Assembly: GCA_022823725.1 (NCBI GenBank)
Contig: JAJEHL010000005.1
Span: 42,648 to 106,647 of the forward strand
Source: Candidatus Latescibacterota bacterium
GTDB lineage: Bacteria > Latescibacterota > UBA2968
Length of the DNA: 64,000 nucleotides
Direction of reading: 5' to 3'
Shown here in pieces: positions 43,027 through 52,001 of the stretch (position 1 is its first letter; every line of letters begins with the position of its first letter). Under the pieces are notes generated by a model. That model saw only the letters and a program-made list of their open reading frames with translations. It had not been told where the DNA came from and did no database searches. The position numbers and the translations under genes were made by a program.

Positions 43027-44175
43027 ATGAAGTGTCTTATGAAACAAATTACCTACATGTCACTCGGGGCTATTGAGACTGTTCAGTCTTTGTTAGATGA
43101 CAGAGCCGTGCGGTCTGTTTTTGTTGTGGCTGATCGCACAGCCTACGACAAATCCGGTGCAAAAATGTATATAGAATCCGCATTACAGGAGCGGATCCAG
43201 GTCATCTTTGATGATTTTGCGCCCAATCCCAAATACACCGATGTGATACGCGGTGTCAAATTCTGGCACGCACATCCATGTGATATGATGATTGCCATAG
43301 GTGGTGGGTCTGCAATTGATATGGCCAAGCTCATTGGCATTTGCGGTACACATCGCGGGCAGTACCGCGATCTTCTTACAGGAAATATACCGATTCGAGA
43401 TAAAGCCGCACCGTTAATCGCCATTCCCACCACAGCGGGTACGGGGAGTGAAGCGACGCATTTTGCTGTGGTTTATGTCGGGGAACAAAAATATTCCGTC
43501 GCACATGCGAATGTGTTGCCCAACTACGCAATTATAGATCCCAACCTGACGGCTAATTTACCTCCATCTATTACCGCACATACTGGCCTGGACGCACTGT
43601 CCCAGGCTGTTGAATCTTTGTGGAGTGTGAATGCGACCGCGCAATCGCGTGTTTTTGCAAGCGAGGCTCTGACACTGGTGCTCGATAATATCGAGGCCGC
43701 TGTTCACCGTCCCACGCCCGATGCGCGCGCCAATATGTGCCGCGCTGCCCATCTATCTGGTAAAGCGATCAATATCAGCAAGACCACCGCACCTCACGCG
43801 ATTTCCTATACGCTCACATCTCAATTTGGTGTGCCTCACGGTTTGGCTGTGGCTCTGACATTGGGTGCCGTTTTAATATACAACAATGGCGTAACCAGTG
43901 GTGATTGTTGGCATCCCAAAGGTGTTGCTCAAGTTCAGGAAGATATCAGAGACATTAACAAACTGATAGGGGTTGCGGGTTCTGAAGAAGCGCGAAAACA
44001 CATTGATGATCTTCTCAGTAACATTGGTTGCCCCACCCGTCTGCGACAGGTTGGCGTGGATACCGACACAGATCTGGAAACACTTGTGCAGAATGTCAAT
44101 ACGGAACGTCTAAAAAACAATCCGCGCGCCCTGTCGCAGTTTGAGCTAAGAAGAATACTCAAAGAAATTCATTAG
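43027..44175 (+). CDS. Iron-containing alcohol dehydrogenase, possible phosphonoacetaldehyde reductase
   Basis: 382-residue group III alcohol dehydrogenase. The nucleotide-binding motif is AIGGGSAIDMAKL, then PTTAGTGSEATHFAV, then metal ligands in LDALSQAVE and GVPHGLAVALTLG. Beside phnX this suggests a phosphonoacetaldehyde reductase (PhpC/FomC-like, giving 2-hydroxyethylphosphonate). Such enzymes belong to this family, but the family also has many other aldehyde/alcohol substrates. Two ATG starts, 43027 and 43039, are possible; neither has a clear ribosome binding site. No pepM or ppd homologue is in the window, so synthesis versus degradation cannot be decided. Confidence 0.85.
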   Translation: MKCLMKQITYMSLGAIETVQSLLDDRAVRSVFVVADRTAYDKSGAKMYIESALQERIQVIFDDFAPNPKYTDVIRGVKFWHAHPCDMMIAIGGGSAIDMAKLIGICGTHRGQYRDLLTGNIPIRDKAAPLIAIPTTAGTGSEATHFAVVYVGEQKYSVAHANVLPNYAIIDPNLTANLPPSITAHTGLDALSQAVESLWSVNATAQSRVFASEALTLVLDNIEAAVHRPTPDARANMCRAAHLSGKAINISKTTAPHAISYTLTSQFGVPHGLAVALTLGAVLIYNNGVTSGDCWHPKGVAQVQEDIRDINKLIGVAGSEEARKHIDDLLSNIGCPTRLRQVGVDTDTDLETLVQNVNTERLKNNPRALSQFELRRILKEIH

Positions 44176-44236
44176 AGGTATTATAGCAGAGGCTTTAAGA
44201 GAGATTGAGACCACACGCGATCATAAGACACGCCTT

Positions 44237-45640
44237 TTATACAGTAAATTCTGGTCGGCCGAGGGCATCGGTGGATTTTTGGCGCTGGTAGATGGGGATA
44301 TCGCCGCTGGCGTCTTCGAGAATGCGGCGTTTTGCCTTCTCGATTCTATCAGTAGCCCTTTCTGCAATGTTCTGAGTGCAGTCCGGGTCTGATTCCAGGT
44401 CGAAGACGCGAGGGCCAGAAAAGTCCGCCTGAGAAAAGAACCAGGTGGTCTGGTCTTTGTACCAGACGGAATTGCCGTAGCGGCATGTTAGATAGTCTCG
44501 CTCACTGAACGTGTCTGAGGATTCAACGATGGGTAGCAGACTCTGACCATGGATTTCTCCGATTGGTGAGACGCCGGAAATGTCGAGCACTGTTGCGGGT
44601 ATATCGAGGGTATAGACAAAGGCGTCGGAGATGGTTCCGGCGCCTTTGTTTTGTGGGTGTCGCAAAATCATCGGGATACACATGGTGCCCGGATACATGT
44701 AGTCTGCGGGTTTGCCGATTATGCCCTCGGCATTGTCGGCGAAATTTGTGCCGTGGTCGCTTAAAAAAATGACCAGGGTATTGTCGCGCAACCCCACTCT
44801 GTCGATTGTATCGACCAGTCGTCCGAACCAGGTATCCACCATTGTGACGAGTCCGGCATAATTTGCGCGAATAGAAGCGAGTCGATCTTCGTAGTCGGGA
44901 TTGGCACTCAAGGGACCATAAGGTACATTGAGACAAATAGGTTCTCTGTCTTCTCGGCTGCTATACAGGTCGTAGTAGTGGAGCGGTGCTTCCCATGTTT
45001 CGTGAGGGGTAAAACTATCGACGTAGAGGTAAAAAGGTGTGTTTGAAGCGTTTTGCTCGAGGAACTCAATGGCTGCGCGAAACGTCCGCGCTGCGGGCCA
45101 GGTCTCTTCGGGACGCTGGGGTTGTACATTGACCAGATGGGCACGAATCAGATTCTCGGCCTGGCCTTCTCTGAGTTTATAGCATTCGATCAATGCTGGA
45201 TCTGCTGCAGCTGTGGCGCGATAGCGATCCTCTGCCTGGCCGCGAATGAATTCCCATTGGCGGAAACCTCGGGTAAAATTCATTCCAGGGACAAAGTAAT
45301 GGGGGACATCGGCAAAGAAACCGGTGTGATAACCTCTCTGCACAAGTGCTTCGGCGATCGTGCCCTCATCGGCCGACATGGGCTGCCATCCGGCAAGATA
45401 GACATTGTCCCAGGGAACGGGACGATAGTCTTTAAAAGGGAAGGCTCGGCGCCCGGTGTGAAGCGTTCGCCGCGTCGGAATGGTAGGCAGGCACTCGGGG
45501 TGGGCATTGGTGAAGCGCACGCCCTCTTCGGCAAATTGGTCGAGATTTGGCGTGTGGATCCAGTCGTTTCCATAAGCCCCCAGGAATGATGTGCGAAATG
45601 TATCGGCTACGACGACGACGATGTTCATAGGATTTGACAT
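44237..45640 (-). CDS. Sulfatase-fold hydrolase with Thr at the nucleophile position
   Basis: 467 residues, paralogous to the protein at 4745-6151 (shared GFRQWEFIRGQ-type segment, DSFTPHETW, FLSDHGTNFADN). The signature position reads T53-I-P-T-R57 followed by HTGRR at normal spacing, so Thr replaces the formylglycine Cys/Ser. Cys50 three residues earlier is not conserved in the paralogue. The metal-site ADTFR and SDHG elements are retained. AAAGGAGAT precedes the ATG. Its position next to phnX and the putative phosphonoacetaldehyde reductase makes a phosphonate ester or phosphodiester substrate conceivable. No signal peptide is seen. Confidence 0.82.
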   Translation of the reverse strand: MSNPMNIVVVVADTFRTSFLGAYGNDWIHTPNLDQFAEEGVRFTNAHPECLPTIPTRRTLHTGRRAFPFKDYRPVPWDNVYLAGWQPMSADEGTIAEALVQRGYHTGFFADVPHYFVPGMNFTRGFRQWEFIRGQAEDRYRATAAADPALIECYKLREGQAENLIRAHLVNVQPQRPEETWPAARTFRAAIEFLEQNASNTPFYLYVDSFTPHETWEAPLHYYDLYSSREDREPICLNVPYGPLSANPDYEDRLASIRANYAGLVTMVDTWFGRLVDTIDRVGLRDNTLVIFLSDHGTNFADNAEGIIGKPADYMYPGTMCIPMILRHPQNKGAGTISDAFVYTLDIPATVLDISGVSPIGEIHGQSLLPIVESSDTFSERDYLTCRYGNSVWYKDQTTWFFSQADFSGPRVFDLESDPDCTQNIAERATDRIEKAKRRILEDASGDIPIYQRQKSTDALGRPEFTV

Positions 45641-45828
45641 TGAGGATCTCCTTTTCTATAAACTATTTTACGTATCGAAATTCAAAGTAATATATCCTGC
45701 AACAAGAGTAAAGAACTGAAACACTGTAAATGCCCAAATGAGATTCAGGACTTGCCCTACCGATGATTTTGCTTATTTTTGTGAGCAATATATTTCAGAA
45801 GTAGTCACCTCAATGTTGGAGTGTTACT

Positions 45829-46269
45829 ATGGCGATTAAACAGCTTGAACCCACAGCAGCAAAAGCCGCGATGGATGAAGCGGGAAATTCGGTTTATCTC
45901 GATGTGCGCACGGAAATGGAGTTTGCCCAGGGGCATCCCGAAGGCGCCATCAATATCCCCATTGCAGTTCCCGGGCCGGCGGGCATGATCCCCAATCCCG
46001 ATTTTTTGAATATTGTACAAAAAACACTATCCGATAAAGAACAGCCCATTTTTTGTGGGTGTCAGAGTGGGATGCGTTCTCAGATGGCTGCGGACTTGAT
46101 GGCGCGATTGGGGTATTCGAATCTGGCCAATGTTCAGGGCGGCTTTGGCGGAAAAGTCGAAAATGGAGCCCTCGTGGTTGTGGGATGGCGCGATTCCAAT
46201 TTGCCTGTCGAAACCGATGTCAATGATTCCAATTCTTATGCGAGTATCAAGGCGCGGGCAGAGTCTTAG
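45829..46269 (+). CDS. Rhodanese-domain sulfurtransferase
   Basis: 146-residue single-domain rhodanese. The CDC25/rhodanese signatures are VYLDVRTEMEFAQGHPEGAINIP and the active-site loop C78-Q-S-G-M-R-S, where Cys78 carries the persulfide. A C-terminal extension of ~35 residues follows the domain (VETDVNDSNSYASIKARAES). It is cytosolic by appearance. GGAG lies before the ATG. The 188 bp separating it from the divergent sulfatase-fold gene are AT-rich with no gene; specific promoters could not be assigned. Confidence 0.9.
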   Translation: MAIKQLEPTAAKAAMDEAGNSVYLDVRTEMEFAQGHPEGAINIPIAVPGPAGMIPNPDFLNIVQKTLSDKEQPIFCGCQSGMRSQMAADLMARLGYSNLANVQGGFGGKVENGALVVVGWRDSNLPVETDVNDSNSYASIKARAES

Positions 46270-46353
46270 GAAAGAGGGATATAGCCCGATTATTTTATTT
46301 GAAAGAGAATAGAATATGATTCTCCTTTTAATTTGTAGCAGAGTGATTTACGA

Positions 46354-47400
46354 GTGATTAATGCGAAAAACACACAAGCGCGTGAAGCATTTGTTGACGT
46401 GGCAGATGTACAGGTTGGTAGCCGGGTCCTGGATCTCGGCTGGGAGGGAGACTGTCTCGAATGCTTACAGAAAACAGGTGCTCGGGTGACTTTCGTGGGG
46501 GAGGATATTCGCGCTGTGCAAAAGGCAGAAGCACTTCTGGTAAATGGGGTGCTCAGTGCAATGCCAGCACAGGTGATTACCGACGCGCGCGTCGTATTTT
46601 ACAAACCCGCACAGAGATCTGCCAAGGGGCAAGTTTTTGAGTGGATTGATCAGGGCTTTCGGGCACTAGAAATGGGCGGTGCGCTTTATCTGGCGGGGCA
46701 ACGAAATCGCGGCATTAGAAGTTATGCCGCATATTTACAGGCAGTTTTTGGCAATAGCAAACGTGCAGGGCGCGTGGGCAGAGTGGAAATGTATAGCGCA
46801 AAAAAGGAGCAGGACGATCCTTGCCAGGCACCAGTTGACAATCGAATGACATTTGAATTGCGCGATTTGCCGGGCAGTCCATACAGTATTGAAACCCGTG
46901 CGGGCGTTTTTTCACGAGATGGACTTGATGACGGAACGAGGTTACTGATCGACTCTATGGAAGTCCGGCCCACAGATCAGGTGCTGGACTGGGGATGTGG
47001 CTGGGGTGCGCTTGGTATGGTTGCTGCGCGTATATCTGCAAAAGGCAGCGCAACGCTCGTCGATTCAAATATTCGCGCTGTTTCTTGCGCAAAAGGAAAT
47101 TTGAGGCGAAATCGAATTTGCAATGCAGTGGTGCATGTGGGAGATGCTCGTGTTTTTGACCGGCGCGAAAAATTCGATCTTATCGTTTCCAACCCGCCCT
47201 TTCACGATGGTAATGCTGCGGCCCATCCCCTTATAGAAGGTGCTTTTCGGGCACTGAGACCGGGAGGTCGTTTAATGCTTGTTGTGATGCGTCCAGAAGC
47301 GTATTTGAAACATATCCGCAGAGTTTTTGGGAAGGGAAGGGGAAATATCATGGCTCAAAAAGATGGATATGTCGTTCTCCAGGCCCATATAGGGAACTAA
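46354..47400 (+). CDS. RsmC/RlmG-like N2-guanine rRNA methyltransferase
   Basis: 348 residues with tandem Rossmann-like halves, as in RsmC. The N-terminal half (GSRVLDLGWEGDCLECL) looks degenerate. The C-terminal half is catalytic, with SAM-binding VLDWGCGWGALGMVAA and the guanine-N2 motif SNPPFHDG. These enzymes modify 16S G1207 (RsmC) or 23S G1835 (RlmG); which one cannot be told. The start is a GTG at 46354 with a weak GAGTG-type upstream sequence; no ATG lies near the expected N-terminus. A large hairpin with U-run follows at 47453. Confidence 0.85.
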   Translation: MINAKNTQAREAFVDVADVQVGSRVLDLGWEGDCLECLQKTGARVTFVGEDIRAVQKAEALLVNGVLSAMPAQVITDARVVFYKPAQRSAKGQVFEWIDQGFRALEMGGALYLAGQRNRGIRSYAAYLQAVFGNSKRAGRVGRVEMYSAKKEQDDPCQAPVDNRMTFELRDLPGSPYSIETRAGVFSRDGLDDGTRLLIDSMEVRPTDQVLDWGCGWGALGMVAARISAKGSATLVDSNIRAVSCAKGNLRRNRICNAVVHVGDARVFDRREKFDLIVSNPPFHDGNAAAHPLIEGAFRALRPGGRLMLVVMRPEAYLKHIRRVFGKGRGNIMAQKDGYVVLQAHIGN

Positions 47401-47452
47401 TGTATCACACAGGCGTTTATCGCAATGAAGTATAAGGTCTGATAGTTGGTCC

Positions 47453-47523
47453 TGGGCTTCCGCAAGTGTTCGGTCTGGTCCCCTCCCTCCAGATTGGGCG
47501 TCTCGCGGAAGCCCGATTTTTTG
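47453..47523 (+). terminator. Terminator-like long hairpin with C-rich apical loop (possible small RNA)
   Basis: GGGCTTCCGC (47454-47463) pairs with GCGGAAGCCC (47505-47514), followed by GATTTTTT. Inside is a second stem, TCTGG/CCAGA, with the loop TCCCCTCCCT. It would end the RsmC-like transcript. The ~40-base interior and the C-rich, anti-Shine-Dalgarno-like loop also fit a small regulatory RNA; TATAAG at 47431 could be a -10, but no good -35 is seen. The rest of the 299-bp gap 47401-47699 holds only a degenerate CGCAGATG-type repeat near 47627. Confidence 0.6.
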
Positions 47524-47699
47524 TAGTTGACACATCCATTTTCAGAGCGTTAATTTTCTCCCGGCAAAAGGCTTGACAGTCCGGAACTTCGGTTGTATCC
47601 TTAGCATCTTAGAAAAATTCAAAAACATCCGCAGATGATCCCTGTGAAATGTAATAAACGCAGACAAAATCTGTGGTTTTAATAAAGAGGAGGAAAATT

Positions 47700-48575
47700 T
47701 TGAACGCATTTGATTATGAAGCGCCCCAGTCTGTAGATGAGGCTATTTCTCTGCTCAGCGCGGGAAATGGCAATATCGGCATTCTGGCGGGCGGCACGGA
47801 CTTGATCGCGCAGTTGAAGGAGGGGCGCAAGATCGATTTGATGCTCGATCTCAAGCAGATTCCCGAAGCAACGGCGTTGAGTTTTGATGAGGACAGCGGT
47901 TTGAGTATTGGCGCTGCAACATCTTGTTCCAAAATTTACAGTTATGATGTTGTTAAAAACCATTATCCCGCGCTTGTGGATTGTACTTCGCTCATCGGTT
48001 CTATTCAGATTCAAAATCGCGGATCTGTTGGGGGCAATTTCTGCAATGCCTCGCCCGCGGCGGACACCCCACCTGCTGTCATAGTCCTGGGCGGCACATG
48101 TCGTATTGCGGGACCAAATGGCACGCGAGAAGTTGCCGCAGAGGATTTCTTTTCTGGTCCAGGGCAAAGTGTTCTTCAATCTGGTGAGTTTCTCATTTCT
48201 ATTCAGGTGCCAACGCCTGCTGCTAATTCGGGGGCGTTTTTCCTGCGATTTATTCCGCGCAATGAAATGGATATCGCTGTGGCCAATGCTGCTGCATCTG
48301 TGGTTTTGGACAGCGAGAAAACGACCATTCAAGAGGCGCGGGTGGCAATTGGTGCCGTCGCACCCACGCCCTTGCTCGTTGCCGATGCAGGCGCAGCACT
48401 CGCGGGAAAAGCGGTAGATGATGAAGATGCAATAGAAGCGGCGTGCGCGGCATCGCGCGCAGCAGCCAGGCCAATTAGCGATATGCGAGGAACTATCGAA
48501 CAACGGATTCACCTGTCCGGCGTTTTGACGCGCCGCGCCATTCAGGGAGCCATTCAGAGAGCAAAGGAGTCTTGA
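47700..48575 (+). CDS. FAD-binding subunit of molybdenum hydroxylase (CoxM-like)
   Basis: 291 residues. FAD pyrophosphate motifs are GILAGGTDLIAQL (near residue 30) and QNRGSVGGNFCNASPAADTPPA (near residue 110); a C-terminal CoxM-type domain follows. Unlike the PaoB-like protein at 39936 it has no extra Cys cluster. The start is the TTG at 47700, with GAGGAGG seven bases upstream and the usual N-terminus (NAFDYEAPQSVDEAI); there is no ATG at that point. It is the first gene of a three-gene cytosolic set in the order M-S-L. Confidence 0.92.
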   Translation: MNAFDYEAPQSVDEAISLLSAGNGNIGILAGGTDLIAQLKEGRKIDLMLDLKQIPEATALSFDEDSGLSIGAATSCSKIYSYDVVKNHYPALVDCTSLIGSIQIQNRGSVGGNFCNASPAADTPPAVIVLGGTCRIAGPNGTREVAAEDFFSGPGQSVLQSGEFLISIQVPTPAANSGAFFLRFIPRNEMDIAVANAAASVVLDSEKTTIQEARVAIGAVAPTPLLVADAGAALAGKAVDDEDAIEAACAASRAAARPISDMRGTIEQRIHLSGVLTRRAIQGAIQRAKES

Positions 48576-48579
48576 TCAC

Positions 48580-49056
48580 ATGCCAGGAAAAGTTCACGTT
48601 ACAACGACAATTAATGGAGAATCAGTCGAGTTCTTGTGCGAACCTCGGCAGACAATTCTCGAAGTTTTGCGGGATCAACTCGATCTTACGGGCACGAAAG
48701 AGGGTTGCAGCAATGGCAACTGCGGCGCGTGCAGCATACTGGTCGATGGAAATGTTATCGATTCTTGCCTGATGATGGGCGTAGAAGCTGAGGGACAAGA
48801 AATCACGACTATCGAAGGTGTTGCAAGTGCCGATGGTTTGCATCCTCTGCAGCAGAAATTTCTCGAACACGCAGCTCTTCAGTGCGGCATTTGCACGCCG
48901 GGCTTTATTGTAGCTGCCAAGGCATTGCTCGATCAAGAGTCCGATCCTTCGGAAGAACGCATTCGGTTATACTTAGCGGGGAATTTGTGCCGTTGCACGG
49001 GGTATGACAAAATCGTTCGCGCGGTGCAAGACGCCGCGTCCGAAATGGCCGAATAG
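48580..49056 (+). CDS. 2Fe-2S subunit of molybdenum hydroxylase (CoxS-like)
   Basis: 158 residues with two [2Fe-2S] domains: Cys43, 48, 51 and 63 (ferredoxin-like) and Cys102, 105, 137 and 139 (helical). There is no signal peptide, in contrast to the Tat-exported paralogue at 36879. It passes electrons from the Mo site to FAD. It begins 4 bp after the FAD subunit stop with AAAGGAG upstream. Confidence 0.94.
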   Translation: MPGKVHVTTTINGESVEFLCEPRQTILEVLRDQLDLTGTKEGCSNGNCGACSILVDGNVIDSCLMMGVEAEGQEITTIEGVASADGLHPLQQKFLEHAALQCGICTPGFIVAAKALLDQESDPSEERIRLYLAGNLCRCTGYDKIVRAVQDAASEMAE

Positions 49057-49071
49057 GAAGGTGATCCCATA

Positions 49072-51366
49072 ATGGCGACGAAAACAGAAGATTATCTGGG
49101 GATTACGGATTACAAAGTTATTGGCACCCGTCCGATCCGACACGATGGCGTCGATAAAGTCATCGGACGAGCCAAATACGGTGCAGATATCGATATGGCG
49201 GGTATGTTGCACGGGGCAGTTGTGCGCAGTCCGCACGCGCATGCGCGGATCAAATCGATAGATACCAGTAAGGCTGAAGCACTTGCAGGTGTAAAAGCCG
49301 TGATCACGGTTGAAGACCTGCCATTGCAAGAAGACAAAATTGAAGACCTCGGTGAAGGTGCTGCCAATCTCCAGCATCTACGCGCAAATGTACTGGCCGA
49401 TGGCAAGGTATTGTACCACGGGCATGCAGTGGCTGCGGTTGCGGCAACAGATATTCACACGGCGCAAGAAGCCGCCGATTTAATCGATGTCGAATACGAG
49501 GTGTTGCAACCCGTTCTAACTGTCCAGGAAGCCATGAAAGAGGACGCGCCTTTGCTTCTGGAAAACCAGACCACTGAGTCGCTCGGCGAAGATACGGGAC
49601 AAAAAAGCAATGTGTGTACCCATTTTCGCCACGAATTGGGCGATGTGGAGAAGGGATTTGCAGAGGCGGAACTCGTCATTGAGAGAGAATTTGATACTGC
49701 GACGGTTCACCAGGGGTATATTGAGCCGCAAAATGCCACAGCCTTGTGGAGTGCCGATGATCAGATCACGGTGTGGTGCAGCACGCAGGGCGCATTTACA
49801 GTGCGTGAACAGACCGCGCAGATATTAGATGTGCCGGTTTCACAAGTCAAAGTCGTTCCCATGGAAATTGGCGGTGGATTTGGGGGTAAAATTCGAATTT
49901 ATCTCGAACCTCTGGCCGCGGTTCTGTCGAAAAAGACGGGACGTCCTGTCAAGATGGTCATGAGCCGCACAGAAGTTTTGCAGGCCACTGGACCAACCGC
50001 TGGCTCTTTTATCAAGTGCAAAATGGGGGTTGACAAAGCGGGTAAGATCGTTGCTGCATATGCGTATATGGCGTATGAGTCGGGTGGTTTCCCCGGTAGT
50101 TGGGCAGCTCCGGGCGCCATGTGCATTTTCGCACCCTACAATATTCCCAATGTGTTGATTGATGGGTACGAGGTGCTGGTCAATAAACCGCAGACCATGG
50201 CTTATCGGGCACCCGGCGCAACCAATGCTGCTTTTGCTTCAGAAACGATTATCGATGAGATTTGCGAACAATTGGATGTTGATCCACTCGAGTTTCGGCT
50301 CAAAAACTCTGCCAGAGAAGGCACGCGCCGCGCAGACGGTCCGGTTTATCCGCGGATTGGTAACGAGGAATGTGTCAAAACAGCCCTGTCTTCAGAGCAC
50401 TACGCGACGCAACTCAATGGCAAAAACCGGGGGCGCGGGATTGCATCGGGTTTCTGGTTCAACGTGGGTTTGAAGTCGAGTGCTGCTGCCAGTGTAAATT
50501 CCGATGGCACGGTCAGTCTGGTCGAAGGTTCTACGGATATTGGCGGAACCCGAACGTCTATTGCGATGCAATTGGCCGAAGTGCTCGGCATTCGGGCAGA
50601 AGACGTCAAGCCACAGGTCGTTGATACAGATTCTATCGGCGATACAGATGTGACTGGGGGAAGTCGCACGACATTTGCAACCGGGTGGGCGGCCTATCAG
50701 TGCGCCCTGGATATCAAGGAGCAGTTGATTGAACGCGCGGCAAAATTGTGGGAGATCTCGACTGACGATGTGGTTTTTGACAATGGTACATTTTCTTCAT
50801 CTGACTCTTCTAAAACTCTATCGTTTAAAGAGTTGGCCGGAATGCTTGACGAAACCGGTGGTCCCGTTATGGGCAGGGCAACCGTAAATCCGTCCGGCGT
50901 GGGCGGTGCTTTTGCCGTAATGATTGCCGATATTGAGGTCGATACTGAAACGGGTAAAGTGGAGATCTTGCGCGTCTCTGTGATTCAAGATGCTGGCAAG
51001 GCTGTTTATCCCAGTTACGTCGAAGGACAAATGCAGGGAGGCATAGCGCAGGGTATTGGCTGGGCACTCAACGAAGAATACGCCTATAATCGGGATGGCC
51101 TTTTGACGAATGCGAGTTTACTCGATTATCGGATGCCCACATGTCTCGATTTGCCCATGATTGAAACCCATATCGTCGAAGTGCCAAATCCCGGTCATCC
51201 CTATGGTGTACGAGGGGTGGGGGAGGTGCCGATTGTTCCGCCTGCCGCAGCAATTGCAAATGCGATTTACGATGCTGTGGGCGTGAGAATGACGAATTTG
51301 CCCATGTCACCAGGCGAAGTTCTCAAAGCGTTGTGGGCAAAAAATGGGGAGAATGGGACAGCCTGA
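49072..51366 (+). CDS. Molybdopterin-binding large subunit of molybdenum hydroxylase (CoxL-like)
   Basis: 764 residues. Landmarks are KVIGRAKYGADIDMAGMLHG, MEIGGGFGGKIRIYLEP, the active-site loop AYRAPGATNAAFASE, and GVRGVGEVPIVPPAAA with the catalytic Glu in G-V-G-E. The loop is neither the form I CO dehydrogenase AYRCSFR nor form II AYRGAGR, so CO oxidation is unlikely; an aldehyde or N-heterocycle (xanthine-like) substrate is expected. The set FAD-FeS-Mo (47700-51366) forms one operon. AGGAAGGTG precedes the ATG. No XdhC or MobA-like maturation gene is present nearby. Confidence 0.93.
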   Translation: MATKTEDYLGITDYKVIGTRPIRHDGVDKVIGRAKYGADIDMAGMLHGAVVRSPHAHARIKSIDTSKAEALAGVKAVITVEDLPLQEDKIEDLGEGAANLQHLRANVLADGKVLYHGHAVAAVAATDIHTAQEAADLIDVEYEVLQPVLTVQEAMKEDAPLLLENQTTESLGEDTGQKSNVCTHFRHELGDVEKGFAEAELVIEREFDTATVHQGYIEPQNATALWSADDQITVWCSTQGAFTVREQTAQILDVPVSQVKVVPMEIGGGFGGKIRIYLEPLAAVLSKKTGRPVKMVMSRTEVLQATGPTAGSFIKCKMGVDKAGKIVAAYAYMAYESGGFPGSWAAPGAMCIFAPYNIPNVLIDGYEVLVNKPQTMAYRAPGATNAAFASETIIDEICEQLDVDPLEFRLKNSAREGTRRADGPVYPRIGNEECVKTALSSEHYATQLNGKNRGRGIASGFWFNVGLKSSAAASVNSDGTVSLVEGSTDIGGTRTSIAMQLAEVLGIRAEDVKPQVVDTDSIGDTDVTGGSRTTFATGWAAYQCALDIKEQLIERAAKLWEISTDDVVFDNGTFSSSDSSKTLSFKELAGMLDETGGPVMGRATVNPSGVGGAFAVMIADIEVDTETGKVEILRVSVIQDAGKAVYPSYVEGQMQGGIAQGIGWALNEEYAYNRDGLLTNASLLDYRMPTCLDLPMIETHIVEVPNPGHPYGVRGVGEVPIVPPAAAIANAIYDAVGVRMTNLPMSPGEVLKALWAKNGENGTA

Positions 51367-51392
51367 GATGAACCCAATCCAAAGGGGGTAAC

Positions 51393-51992
51393 ATGAATCG
51401 AATGATTTCAATAGTCGCTGCCTGGGGACTGGCAGCCCTGATGGTGCTGTGTGTTCCTCATAAGGCCAATGCCCTGGGGTTGGGAGTCAAAGCGGGTGTG
51501 AGTCTGACGCGCGAACAGCAGTTTGATACCCTTTATGGCATGGGAGGGCAATTTGACTCTCACCGATGGATGCTTGGAGGCAATCTCGATCTGGGATCCG
51601 TTATATTACCCAAATTGCATCTGCTGCCGGGCATGGATATCGCGGTACAGGAAAATTTGCGCGTTTATGTCGTCAACCTGGATGTCGTTTACTTTTTTCA
51701 TCAATCTCCGGTCGGACGGGCCTATGTGGGTGGTGGTTTTGGAACCCACTTCTTTCGCCCCAAAACAGCGTTGGATACCATCGAGCCAGATCCAGTAGTA
51801 GAAGCGTCTGAAGATATCGTCCTTGAAGAACCGCAACCCGATACCAAAATCAGCGTAAATATACCATTGGGGTATCGGCGTAAATTGGGGCCGGGGTTGT
51901 CCTGGTTTGGCGAAATAAAACTCATCATTGCCGACGATGAGAAAGATAGTGCATTGCAATTCACAGTTGGTTTTCACTTTGGTAACGAATAG
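51393..51992 (+). CDS. Small exported beta-barrel-like protein
   Basis: 199 residues. The signal peptide ends near ANALG (~28). The mature part is a series of amphipathic strands (LGVKAGVSLTREQQF, AYVGGGFGTHFF) ending in aromatic FTVGFHFGNE, as in small eight-stranded outer-membrane barrels of the OmpW/OmpA-like fold. An acidic loop (EASEDIVLEEPQPD) lies around 135-150. Function unknown. It follows the CoxL-like gene by 26 bp behind AAAGGGGGT, so it may be read through from that operon. Confidence 0.7.
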   Translation: MNRMISIVAAWGLAALMVLCVPHKANALGLGVKAGVSLTREQQFDTLYGMGGQFDSHRWMLGGNLDLGSVILPKLHLLPGMDIAVQENLRVYVVNLDVVYFFHQSPVGRAYVGGGFGTHFFRPKTALDTIEPDPVVEASEDIVLEEPQPDTKISVNIPLGYRRKLGPGLSWFGEIKLIIADDEKDSALQFTVGFHFGNE

Positions 51993-52001
51993 GAAGGATT
52001 T

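Noticed and set aside
43027..44175. Assignment as phosphonoacetaldehyde reductase by name
   Set aside because: The iron-type alcohol dehydrogenase family is too broad; context alone supports only a possible role.
47453..47523. Signal recognition particle (4.5S) RNA
   Set aside because: The long hairpin looks similar at first, but the conserved GGAAG/GCAGCC apical core is missing.
47679..48512. 277-codon open frame on the minus strand
   Set aside because: Antisense shadow of the CoxM-like gene; Arg/Cys-rich composition and no family features.
49072..51366. Carbon monoxide dehydrogenase large subunit
   Set aside because: The active-site loop is AYRAPGA, not AYRCSFR or AYRGAGR.
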